Of a stretch of DNA of 64,000 bases, positions 9,964 to 17,248 are shown in pieces. The DNA is from Erythrobacter aurantius. Lineage in GTDB: Bacteria; Pseudomonadota; Alphaproteobacteria; Sphingomonadales; Sphingomonadaceae. Made by a program: the position numbers and the translations under genes. The notes beneath the pieces were generated by a model. That model saw only the letters and a program-made list of their open reading frames with translations, did not search any database and had not been told where the DNA came from. Where the stretch lies: positions 3,000,001 through 3,064,000 of the forward strand of contig NZ_CP090949.1 of NCBI RefSeq assembly GCF_023823125.1, in the 5' to 3' direction. Positions within the stretch are counted from its first letter, which is position 1, and each line of letters begins with the position of its first letter.

Positions 9964-10449
9964 TCAGAGGTCTTCGACGCGGGCGTGACGGATCTTCGCC
10001 CATTGCTCTTCGGCCTTGCTCAGCGTGTTTTCGCGATCGGCGAGATACCGTTCGAAAATCACCGCGTTGACGAAGAGGTACAGCTTGCCATCGACGATGT
10101 CGGCATAGCGCGGATCGCCGTCCAGCTTCTTGCCAAGCGCCACGGCATAGGCACAGAAGCCGCCATATTGCGGAAGGTAGCGATCGGGATCGGCCTTGAA
10201 CTGCTGCGCCGTGATTTCCGATGCGAAGTAATAGGCGACCCCATCATGCACGACAGTATGCGTGGCATCGCCTGCGGCCACCGCGTTCATGGTGCTGAGC
10301 ACGACCGTATCCACGCCGTGAACGCCCAGACCGACACCGTCGAGGGTGTAACCATTGGTGATGTTGTAATCGTCAGCCGCGTTGGCGGTGCCGGTGAACG
10401 CCGTTGCAAGAGCAAAGGCGAGAGCGAGTTTGCGGGTATTGGCAATCAT
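9964..10449 (-). CDS. Secreted YHS-domain protein
   Basis: A 161-residue protein with a clear Sec signal peptide ([18 protein letters not shown], cleaved near residue 24). A YHS-like domain follows: [20 protein letters not shown], then [25 protein letters not shown]. The family is often metal-associated and periplasmic, with no defined reaction. The start has AGGAG seven bases upstream. It is the second gene behind the isochorismatase-like gene, separated by 150 bp that contain a 13-bp inverted repeat. Both are probably controlled by the divergent TetR regulator. Confidence 0.75.
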   Translation of the reverse strand: MIANTRKLALAFALATAFTGTANAADDYNITNGYTLDGVGLGVHGVDTVVLSTMNAVAAGDATHTVVHDGVAYYFASEITAQQFKADPDRYLPQYGGFCAYAVALGKKLDGDPRYADIVDGKLYLFVNAVIFERYLADRENTLSKAEEQWAKIRHARVEDL

Positions 10450-10485
10450 TGTGGTTCTCCTGAATGTGGGGGCAATCGGTGTGGA

Positions 10486-10534
10486 CGGTGATCGCAAGGC
10501 ACCGGGGGGGGCACTTGGACACTTGCGATCACCG
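10486..10534 (-). repeat. 13-bp perfect inverted repeat between two co-directional genes
   Basis: CGGTGATCGCAAG at 10486-10498 pairs exactly with CTTGCGATCACCG at 10522-10534 around a 23-nt loop. It lies in the leader between the isochorismatase-like gene and the YHS gene, with no following T-run. It could adjust the relative expression or stability of the two parts of the transcript. Confidence 0.6.
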
Positions 10535-10599
10535 CCCGATCGACCGGCGCTCGGGACATGGGGGATTGGAAAGACGCCGGTTGATTGGGGGGAGCCTGA

Positions 10600-11451
10600 T
10601 CAGCCGGGGCTGTAGGCGGAACGGATGGCGGCGACGGTGTTCTGCGTGTTGTCCACCGCGCTTGCGATCATGCGAAAGTTCACCAGCGAAGCTTCGTAGC
10701 CGTTGTAATGTTCGGTGATCGCGCCGGCGGTGGCATCTGTGACAACCATCACTTCGAACCCGGCTTCGATCAGGGCACGCATGTGGGATTCGGTGCAGAG
10801 GTTGGACGACATCCCGCCCAGCACGACCTTGGAAATGCCCGCCTTGCGCAATTGCAGCGCCAGATCGTTGCTGTCGGGGCCATAGACCTTGTGCGGGCTC
10901 GTCACGACGGTGCGGCCGTTGTTGATATGCGGCTTGTACTGTTCCAGCCAGTCCGCACCCGAACCTTCGAACCCTTCAAGCGTCAGCGCGTGCGGGCGAT
11001 CGAACATGCCGATCGCGTGCATCAGCGTTTCCAACGTCCCTTCGAACTGCCAGCGGTGATCATGTTCGAAATAATAGTGCGGCGAGACAAACACCGGCAT
11101 TCCGGTCTCGTCGGCGACTTCGAACAGCGCACCGAGATTTTCGACCGTGCGGTTTTCGGTGATGCTCTGCCCGACAACACCCCAGGTCACGCCTTGGGGC
11201 GACAGGAAATCATTTTGCGGGTCGGTGATGACGATGGCCGTTTTGCCGGGTTCGATTGTAAAGCCGGGCATGGGCAATCCGTCATTGACGGGCGGCTGGG
11301 TGGCGGTTGCCGCGCGGCTTTCCGGGCCTTGGGCGGCGGCCTGAGCGGCGGCTTGCGTGACCGGCGCGAGCGCCATGCCGGCGATGCCGACGATGGCAAT
11401 GAGCACCGCTGCCTGAGAACTGAACGAATGCGGGGACTTGGTTGACGACAT
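10600..11451 (-). CDS. Isochorismatase-like cysteine hydrolase, exported
   Basis: A 283-residue protein. A signal peptide (residues 1 to about 40, ending in an Ala/Gln-rich stretch) precedes an isochorismatase-fold hydrolase. The catalytic triad is visible: Asp in VITDPQNDF, Lys in SPHKVYG, and nucleophile Cys in GGMSSNLCTESHMR. Family members hydrolyse amides (nicotinamide, carbamoylsarcosine) or isochorismate. Export argues for an amidase-type role on an external compound. The start at 11451 follows AGGAGG. It is divergent from a TetR gene, with matching inverted operator-like sites between them. The substrate is unknown. Confidence 0.8.
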   Translation of the reverse strand: MSSTKSPHSFSSQAAVLIAIVGIAGMALAPVTQAAAQAAAQGPESRAATATQPPVNDGLPMPGFTIEPGKTAIVITDPQNDFLSPQGVTWGVVGQSITENRTVENLGALFEVADETGMPVFVSPHYYFEHDHRWQFEGTLETLMHAIGMFDRPHALTLEGFEGSGADWLEQYKPHINNGRTVVTSPHKVYGPDSNDLALQLRKAGISKVVLGGMSSNLCTESHMRALIEAGFEVMVVTDATAGAITEHYNGYEASLVNFRMIASAVDNTQNTVAAIRSAYSPG

Positions 11452-11481
11452 GTGTTCCTCCTGATGACTGGACCAACCTTA

Positions 11482-11655
11482 ACTGATCGGTACACCTTAA
11501 ATCGCGAAGGATAACCGATCTGTCAACCTTGGAGTTTGAAAAATTCGTCAGATGGCGCTCGCAGACCAAGAAGCGCGTTCATATCCAATTGTTTTTTGAT
11601 AATTTTATAGATTGCCCTTGAAAGGCAGCGCCCGAAGGATCATTTACCGATCAGT
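11482..11655. promoter_or_regulatory. TetR-type operator motifs in the divergent region
   Basis: ACTGATCGGTA at 11482-11492 is the exact reverse complement of TACCGATCAGT at 11645-11655. A third, related copy (AACCGATCTGTCA at 11513-11525) matches the rightmost site at 11 of 13 positions. The sites flank the promoters of the isochorismatase operon and of the TetR gene. They are likely binding sites for that regulator. Confidence 0.55.
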
Positions 11656-11682
11656 CATTGATTGGGCCTGATCGGAGCAGAA

Positions 11683-12249
11683 ATGAGCGCTTCAAAACGC
11701 GAAGAACTGGTGAGCAAGGCGCTCGATTCGTTTTATCAGGGCGGGTTCCACGCCATCGGCATGGATCGCCTCGCGAAAGAGACCGGCGTTTCCAAGACGG
11801 CGATCTACAAGCATTTCAGGACCAAGGAGGACCTGATCCTCGCGACCCTGAGATTGCGCGACGAACAGTTCCGCAACTGGCTGCAACGCCGCACCGAAGC
11901 GATCACCGACGATCCGCGCGCGCGGCTGCTGGCGATATTCGATGCGCTGGGCGAATGGTTCGACGAACCCGGCTTTCGCAGCTGCATGTTCGTGAAGGCA
12001 TCGTCCGAATACCAGCAGCGTGATCATCCGATCCATGCCGTTTCGGCGGAGCACAAGAGCCTGCTGGCCCGCTATTTCGAGGAGCTGACGACAAAGGCAG
12101 GCGCGCCCGAGCCAAGGGAGCTCGCCTACCAGTTGCTGCTGATCAAGGAAGGCGCGATCGTGATGGCGCATCTTCACGATCCCAAGGAAGTGACCCGCAA
12201 GGCGAAACAACTGGCCGAGGTGACGATAAACGCAGGCTTTGGCGAATAG
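11683..12249 (+). CDS. TetR/AcrR family transcriptional regulator
   Basis: A 188-residue repressor-type protein. The N-terminal helix-turn-helix is clear (FHAIGMDRLAKETGVSKTAIYKHF, about residues 25-50), followed by KEDLI and an all-helical ligand domain. The ATG at 11683 has GGAG six bases upstream; a TTG further up is unlikely. It is divergent from the isochorismatase-YHS operon and probably controls it and itself through the operator motifs between them. The inducer is unknown. Confidence 0.85.
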   Translation: MSASKREELVSKALDSFYQGGFHAIGMDRLAKETGVSKTAIYKHFRTKEDLILATLRLRDEQFRNWLQRRTEAITDDPRARLLAIFDALGEWFDEPGFRSCMFVKASSEYQQRDHPIHAVSAEHKSLLARYFEELTTKAGAPEPRELAYQLLLIKEGAIVMAHLHDPKEVTRKAKQLAEVTINAGFGE

Positions 12250-12327
12250 CCCCTGCGGTTTGCGCGCCCTTCCCACCCGGGATAAGAACACCGGTAATTC
12301 TTTACTCCAGCCGGTGCCGCTTCCGAA

Positions 12328-13122
12328 ATGACCCTAGACCCATTGCTGCCCCCGCAATCATCCATGCCGGACGTGCTCGCATCGATTGCGCTGATTTCGA
12401 CGCTGCTGGTCGCCTGGTGGCTTACCGGGCGGGCGCTCAGGTCGAAGGACGACCTGACCCCGCAGATCGCCCGGCGCTGGACCGCGAATGTGCGCAACGG
12501 GCTGGTGCTGGTTGCGATTGTCGGGCTGCTGATGATCTGGGCGCCGCAATTGCGCACTTTCGCCCTGTCGGTCACCGCGGTTGCCGTTGCCATCGTGATC
12601 GCGACCAAGGAACTGATCCTGTGCCTTTCGGGATCGGCCTTCCGCACATTCACCCGCGCCTACACCATCGGCGACCTGATCGAGATCGGCGAACACCGCG
12701 GCGAAGTGGTCGATATCAGCCTGTTGTCGACCCGCATCCGCGCCGTCGATGCGCGCACAGGTTCGATCCGGGCATCGCGCCAGTCGGTGATGATCCCGCA
12801 TAGCCTGCTGTTCAGCCAGCCCGCCCGCGTGCTGAGCAAGGCGGGATCGACAGCCGAGCATGCCTTTACCCTGACATTCGAAACCGGTTTCGACCTGTTT
12901 TCGCGCCATGGGGAGCTGGAAGAAGCCGCTGCCGCAGCGATGACCGAGGCCGGGTTCGCGCCCACGACAGGCGATCAATCGCGCCCCCGGATCGCCTTCA
13001 TGACGAGCGATATCGGCCGCATTCGGCTTGAGGTTTCGGTCGGCGCGGCACCGGGTGATGCAGGCGCGATAGAGAACGCGATCACCACGGCGATCGGTTC
13101 CTTCGTCTATTCGAAGGGCTGA
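12328..13122 (+). CDS. MscS-family mechanosensitive channel
   Basis: A 264-residue membrane protein. Hydrophobic segments near residues 15-32, 54-70 and 74-95 are followed by an MscS-like pore and beta domain: AIVIATKELILCLSG, then FTRAYTIGDLIEIG and GEVVDISLLSTRIR, with the VMIPHSLLFSQP element. MscS channels release solutes under osmotic downshock. It lacks an obvious ribosome-binding site. It is a single gene ending in a good terminator and is unrelated to its neighbours. Confidence 0.82.
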   Translation: MTLDPLLPPQSSMPDVLASIALISTLLVAWWLTGRALRSKDDLTPQIARRWTANVRNGLVLVAIVGLLMIWAPQLRTFALSVTAVAVAIVIATKELILCLSGSAFRTFTRAYTIGDLIEIGEHRGEVVDISLLSTRIRAVDARTGSIRASRQSVMIPHSLLFSQPARVLSKAGSTAEHAFTLTFETGFDLFSRHGELEEAAAAAMTEAGFAPTTGDQSRPRIAFMTSDIGRIRLEVSVGAAPGDAGAIENAITTAIGSFVYSKG

Positions 13123-13131
13123 TCCCCAAGC

Positions 13132-13172
13132 AAACCGCCACCGGCGCTCTCATTTTTGAGAGGGCGGTTTTT
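13132..13172 (+). terminator. Terminator after the MscS gene
   Basis: Outer arms AAACCGCC (13132-13139) and GGCGGTTT (13163-13170) enclose an inner stem CTCTCA/TGAGAG with a TTTT loop, followed by T residues. The T-run merges into the FNR-type box that follows. Confidence 0.75.
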
Positions 13173-13184
13173 GATCCAGGTCAA
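13171..13184. promoter_or_regulatory. FNR/FixK-type box upstream of the P450-Rieske operon
   Basis: TTGATCCAGGTCAA fits the FNR/FixK/Anr consensus TTGAT-N4-(A/G)TCAA. It lies 95 bp upstream of the P450 start codon, at a suitable distance for activation or repression. This suggests oxygen-responsive control of two oxygen-consuming enzymes. The site is read directly; its function is inferred. Confidence 0.6.
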
Positions 13185-13279
13185 GGTCGCACCCCCCGTC
13201 TTCGTTCCAGATTGCGCTCCATTGCCAGCGTGAGGAAGTGTGCCCTGCGCGCTGGCATCCAGTTTTGGAAGAATGCCCG

Positions 13280-14530
13280 ATGGAAGCGCTTGAACGGATT
13301 GATGCGACCAGCCCGGAGAATTTGCAGAACCCCTACCCATATTACGATCGGCTGCGCAAAGAAGCGCCGGTGTTCCGCGATCCGAAAACCGGCATTGTAT
13401 CGGTATCGACCTATGATCTGGTGCTTGAGGTCAACAAGAAGCCCAAGATATTCTCCAGCGATTTTTCCGCGCTGCTGAGCTCGGGCGGATCGGGCAGCTT
13501 TGATCCCGAGGAAGAAGCGATCCTCGCCAAGGGGCTGGAACGGCGCGACACACTGCTCACCGCCGATCCGCCGATGCACACGCGGTACAAACGGATCGCG
13601 ATGCATGCGCTGCCGCTGAGACGGATCAACGCGATGGCGCCCTATATCGCGCAAGTCACCAACAGCCTGATCGATCCCTTTGCCGATGCGGGCGAAGTCG
13701 AATTCAAATCGCAATTTGCCGAGCTGCTGCCCGGCATCGTCATCGCCGACGTGCTGGGCGTGCCGCGCGAGGATTTGCCGATGTTCCAGGGCTGGGTGCG
13801 CTGTGCGATCCTGCGCCTCAACGGCAATGCCAAGCCCGAAGAGCGCGCCGATCTCGCCCGCAGCGAAATCGCCATGCAGGATTACTTCCGCGCGATCATG
13901 GCCGAAAGGCGCGCCAATCCGGGCGATGATGTCGTGTCCGACCTGATCGCCGCGCGCCTTCCAACCGACGATGGCGAGCGCCCGCTGGACGATTCCGAAG
14001 TCTATTCGATCATCCAGCAGATCTTCACTGCCGGGCAGGAAGCGACCGCTCCCGCGCTGGCCTATGCCGTCGCGCAATTGCTCGCCAATCCGGCGCAGAT
14101 GGCCGCGATCATGGCGGACAAGGCGCTTGTCCCCGGCTGGGTTGAGGAAACCGCGCGCCACCTTTCACCCTCGCATAACATGTGGCGGGTGGTGAAGGAG
14201 GATACGGTGCTGGGCGGTGTCGCGCTCAAGGCGGGGGAGCCGATGCTCCTGCGTTACGGCTCAGCCAATCGCGATGCGGCGAAGTTCGCCGATCCGGACA
14301 AGTTCGACGTGGCGCGCGAAAACGTGCGCGAACACATCGCCTTCGGCGCGGGCGTCCACACCTGCCTCGGCATGTATCTGGCGCGGCTGGAGATGGCGAC
14401 GGCGCTGCCGATCGTGCTGGAGCGCCTGCCGAACCTGCGCTTCGCCGATCCGGAAAATCCGTTCCAGTTCGCCGCCAGCCACATCCTGCGCGGGATGCAG
14501 ACGCTGCGGCTCAAATTCGATCCGGCCTGA
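13280..14530 (+). CDS. Cytochrome P450 monooxygenase
   Basis: A 416-residue soluble bacterial P450. Landmarks are DPPMHTRYKR near residue 97, the I-helix oxygen-binding AGQEAT at 251-256 (Gly-Gln instead of the common Gly-Asp/His), the ExxR pair E290/R293, and the haem loop FGAGVHTCLG with ligand C362. It hydroxylates an organic substrate using electrons from a ferredoxin and reductase not found nearby. The ATG at 13280 has GGAAG upstream. It is followed after 28 bp by a Rieske oxygenase gene, so the two probably act in one pathway. Steroid or terpenoid substrates are plausible given the neighbouring cluster. The CYP family cannot be assigned here. Confidence 0.88.
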   Translation: MEALERIDATSPENLQNPYPYYDRLRKEAPVFRDPKTGIVSVSTYDLVLEVNKKPKIFSSDFSALLSSGGSGSFDPEEEAILAKGLERRDTLLTADPPMHTRYKRIAMHALPLRRINAMAPYIAQVTNSLIDPFADAGEVEFKSQFAELLPGIVIADVLGVPREDLPMFQGWVRCAILRLNGNAKPEERADLARSEIAMQDYFRAIMAERRANPGDDVVSDLIAARLPTDDGERPLDDSEVYSIIQQIFTAGQEATAPALAYAVAQLLANPAQMAAIMADKALVPGWVEETARHLSPSHNMWRVVKEDTVLGGVALKAGEPMLLRYGSANRDAAKFADPDKFDVARENVREHIAFGAGVHTCLGMYLARLEMATALPIVLERLPNLRFADPENPFQFAASHILRGMQTLRLKFDPA

Positions 14531-14558
14531 GCCGGGGACAGACTTCGGGAGAGAGAAA

Positions 14559-16097
14559 ATGGTCGAAACGCTGACGGGGACGAACCGGTCGAAAGGGATC
14601 ACCTACGACGAATTGCTCGACATGGACACGCATCAGGTGCCGCCGCGCTTCCGCGAGGACAGCCCGATGCCCGCCGGGCCGACCATCGTGAACCCGAGCA
14701 TCTATTACTCGCGCGATTTCTTCGATCTGGAAGTTGAACGGCTGTGGAAACGGGTGTGGCAGATGGCCTGCCACGAAGACGACATTCCCAATGTCGGCGA
14801 CAGCCATGTCTACGACATCGCCAATCTGTCCTTCATCATCGTTCGCACCGCGCCTGACGAGATCAAGGCCTTCCCCAACGCCTGCCTCCACCGCGGGCGC
14901 GCGCTGCTGACCGAGGATGCCAAGGGGCTGCGCGAATTCCGCTGCCCGTTCCACGGCTGGGGCTGGAAGATCGACGGTAAGTTGAAGGAAGTGCCGTGCC
15001 AATGGGACTTCCCCTCCGTCAGCGAGAAGACCCACAGCCTGCCCCCGGTCAAGGTCGGGCGCTGGGGCGGTTGGGTGTTCATCAACCCGGATGACAATGC
15101 CGAGCCCTTCGATGATTTTCTCGGCGATATCGACCGCCATTTCCAGCCGATCCCGTTCGATCGCCGCTACAAGGCGGTGCATGTTGCCAAGAAGCTGCGC
15201 TGCAACTGGAAGGTGGCGCAGGAGGCCTTCATGGAGGCTTATCACGTGGTCGCCACGCATCCGACGCTGCTCGACGTGATGGGCGATGCGAACAGCAAGT
15301 ACGACGTGTTCGGCAACCTTTCCCGCGCGATCTCGCCCAACGGGATGCTCAGCCCGCATGTCAATCCGGCGCTGGTGGCAGAGCCGCTGGAAGGCGCGAA
15401 AACCTATGCCAAGGTGCGCCATGCACTGTCGGGCAATGTCTATGAACGGCTCGGCGAAGACCGGGTGAAAGTGACCGCGCGCGACGGGCGCACCGGCATT
15501 TTCGATCACGCCGCGCACCATATCGAAGGCGAGCTTGACCATGCCGACATCCAGCTGTGCGACTGGGTCGGCGGGCGCCTGCCCGAAGGTTGGGAGGAGG
15601 AGATCGACCCCACCACCACCGGACCCGTGCCCGAACGGCGCAAGGCGATGACCGATCAGATGCGCGAGCAATGGCGCGAAAGCCTGGGTGACGAGGTGGA
15701 CGAGATCAGCGACGCCGAATTCGTCGACACGATCTATTACAACCTGTTCCCCAATATCAGCCCGTGGGGATGCTTCGATCCGATTTTCTACCGGTTCCGC
15801 CCGAATGGCGACAATCCGGAGGAATGCATCCACGAAATCATGTTCATGCTGCCCGTGGCCAAGGGTCAGCCGCGCCCTGCCCCGGCCCCGGTGCACTGGC
15901 TCGATTTCGATGACGACTACTGCGACGCGCCCGAACTCGGCATGCTGGCCAAGGTGTTCAATCAGGACGTGGTGAACCTTCCGCATGTCCAGAAGGGCAT
16001 GAAGTCAATCAAGTCGAAGGAGATCGTTTTCGCCAATTACGGCGAGACAAAGATCCGGCACTTCCACAAGCTGCTGAACGAGCACCTGTCGCGCTAG
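14559..16097 (+). CDS. Rieske non-haem iron ring-hydroxylating oxygenase, alpha subunit
   Basis: A 512-residue oxygenase. The Rieske 2Fe-2S site is C109-x-H111 (ACLHRGRAL) and C129-xx-H132 (CPFHGW). The mononuclear iron site includes H229 and H234 in EAYHVVATH. It is longer than KshA-type monooxygenases and closer to the large alpha subunits of aromatic dioxygenases; no small beta subunit is adjacent. GGGAGAGAG precedes the ATG. It is co-transcribed with the P450 behind an FNR-type box and closed by a hairpin. Its substrate is unknown; steroid or terpenoid hydroxylation is possible by location. Confidence 0.85.
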   Translation: MVETLTGTNRSKGITYDELLDMDTHQVPPRFREDSPMPAGPTIVNPSIYYSRDFFDLEVERLWKRVWQMACHEDDIPNVGDSHVYDIANLSFIIVRTAPDEIKAFPNACLHRGRALLTEDAKGLREFRCPFHGWGWKIDGKLKEVPCQWDFPSVSEKTHSLPPVKVGRWGGWVFINPDDNAEPFDDFLGDIDRHFQPIPFDRRYKAVHVAKKLRCNWKVAQEAFMEAYHVVATHPTLLDVMGDANSKYDVFGNLSRAISPNGMLSPHVNPALVAEPLEGAKTYAKVRHALSGNVYERLGEDRVKVTARDGRTGIFDHAAHHIEGELDHADIQLCDWVGGRLPEGWEEEIDPTTTGPVPERRKAMTDQMREQWRESLGDEVDEISDAEFVDTIYYNLFPNISPWGCFDPIFYRFRPNGDNPEECIHEIMFMLPVAKGQPRPAPAPVHWLDFDDDYCDAPELGMLAKVFNQDVVNLPHVQKGMKSIKSKEIVFANYGETKIRHFHKLLNEHLSR

Positions 16098-16109
16098 GCA
16101 TCGAAATGG

Positions 16110-16153
16110 AAAGAACAGCATCGGCGCGCCGCAGATCGGTGGCGCGCCTCTTT
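16110..16153 (+). terminator. Probable terminator of the P450-Rieske operon
   Basis: GGCGCGCC (16123-16130) and GGCGCGCC (16141-16148) pair, with outer AAAGA/TCTTT arms. The run of T is short, so strength is uncertain. Confidence 0.55.
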
Positions 16154-16215
16154 CATCCCGATTTTCCCGCATTTTCTTACGCAAAGTGATCCTGAAATCA
16201 GATATTGGCGTTAGT

Positions 16216-16248
16216 TTGCGCATTTCTGATTGTCATTTTATCCGCATA
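16216..16248 (+). promoter_or_regulatory. Steroid-regulon dyad, copy 1 (hsaB promoter)
   Basis: TTGCGCA (16216) and TTATCCGCATA (16238) start 22 bp apart. The right element matches the best copy (55200) at 9 of 11 positions. The site ends 31 bp before the flavin reductase start. It is one of seven sites with identical spacing in the steroid supercluster. Confidence 0.6.
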
Positions 16249-16279
16249 TGATAAATTCCCCGCATCGGGAGAGGGTGAA

Positions 16280-17239
16280 ATGACAGATGCGGCGGCCTTG
16301 CAACGGGAATTTCGCAACGCGCTTGGATCGTTTGCGACCGGGGTGACAATCGCGACAACAATGGACGCGGCCGGTCAGCCCGTGGGGGTCACCGCCAGCA
16401 GCTTCAATTCGGTAAGCCTCGAACCGCCGCTGGTACTGTGGTCGCTGGCCAAGAAAAGCCTGTCTTGCGACACCTTCTGCGAAAGCGGCCATTTCGCGGT
16501 CCACGTTCTTGCCGCGTCGCAGGAAGACCTCTCCAACCGCTTTGCCCGTTCGGGGGAGGACAAGTTCAACGGGATCGAATGGCGCGAAGGCTCGCTGGGT
16601 TCTCCCGTCTTCGATCAGCACGCCGCGCTGTTCCAGTGCAAGACCCGCCACCTGTACGAAGGCGGGGACCATGTGATCCTTGTCGGCGAGGTGATCGATT
16701 TCGAAACCCGTGACGAGGCACCGTTGCTATTCCATGCCGGCAGCTATGCCGAACGCCGCCCGCGCCCACGCGGCGAAGCCACGGAATCGGTGGACACCGA
16801 ACATGGCCGTTTCAGCGACGATTTCCTGTTCTATCTGATCTCGCGTGCGCATTTCCAGACATCGCGCCCGACGCGGGAAAAGTTGGAACAACTGGGATCG
16901 TCGATGGAGGAATATCTGACGCTGGCGGTGTTGAGCATGGAAGCGCCGCTGGGTCAGCAGGAACTGGGAACCCGGCTGGTCCACACCGGCCATGCACCGT
17001 CAAAGCGGCTGCTCGACCTGATGACGCGCAAGGGATTGCTGGTCGAAACCGATGATCGCTACGATCTGGGCGAAAAGGGCAGGGAGCTGTTCGTCGAGAC
17101 GCTCGCCTTCGGCAAGGGGCTGGAGGCCGACCTCGCCAATCATTTCACCCAGGCCGAACTTGCGGAGACGAAACGCGTTCTCAGGCGGCTGATCGAACTG
17201 ACCGGTCAGGACGTCCCGATCGGCTGGCGTGACAACTAG
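16280..17239 (+). CDS. hsaB: HsaB-type flavin reductase with C-terminal MarR-like domain
   Basis: A 319-residue two-domain protein. Residues 1 to about 165 form a flavin reductase (FRNALGSFATGVTIAT, then GVTASSFNSVSLEPPLVLWSLA, then FAVHVLA and GDHVILVGEV). Residues about 185-319 form a winged-helix region like MarR (LTLAVLSMEAPLGQQEL...KRLLDLMTRKGLL). The same architecture and length are known from the C1 reductase of Acinetobacter 4-hydroxyphenylacetate hydroxylase, where the MarR-like part regulates reductase activity by ligand binding. In steroid degradation HsaB supplies reduced flavin to HsaA. The ATG at 16280 has GGGAGAGGG upstream. It lies alone behind a steroid-regulon dyad, 9 bp from the convergent fadD3. 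The pairing with HsaA is inferred. Confidence 0.8.
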   Translation: MTDAAALQREFRNALGSFATGVTIATTMDAAGQPVGVTASSFNSVSLEPPLVLWSLAKKSLSCDTFCESGHFAVHVLAASQEDLSNRFARSGEDKFNGIEWREGSLGSPVFDQHAALFQCKTRHLYEGGDHVILVGEVIDFETRDEAPLLFHAGSYAERRPRPRGEATESVDTEHGRFSDDFLFYLISRAHFQTSRPTREKLEQLGSSMEEYLTLAVLSMEAPLGQQELGTRLVHTGHAPSKRLLDLMTRKGLLVETDDRYDLGEKGRELFVETLAFGKGLEADLANHFTQAELAETKRVLRRLIELTGQDVPIGWRDN

Positions 17240-17248
17240 AAGAAAAGC

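Noticed and set aside
14511..15986. A 491-codon minus-strand frame opposite the Rieske dioxygenase gene
   Set aside because: Composition typical of antisense shadow; the plus-strand protein has both Rieske and iron ligands.
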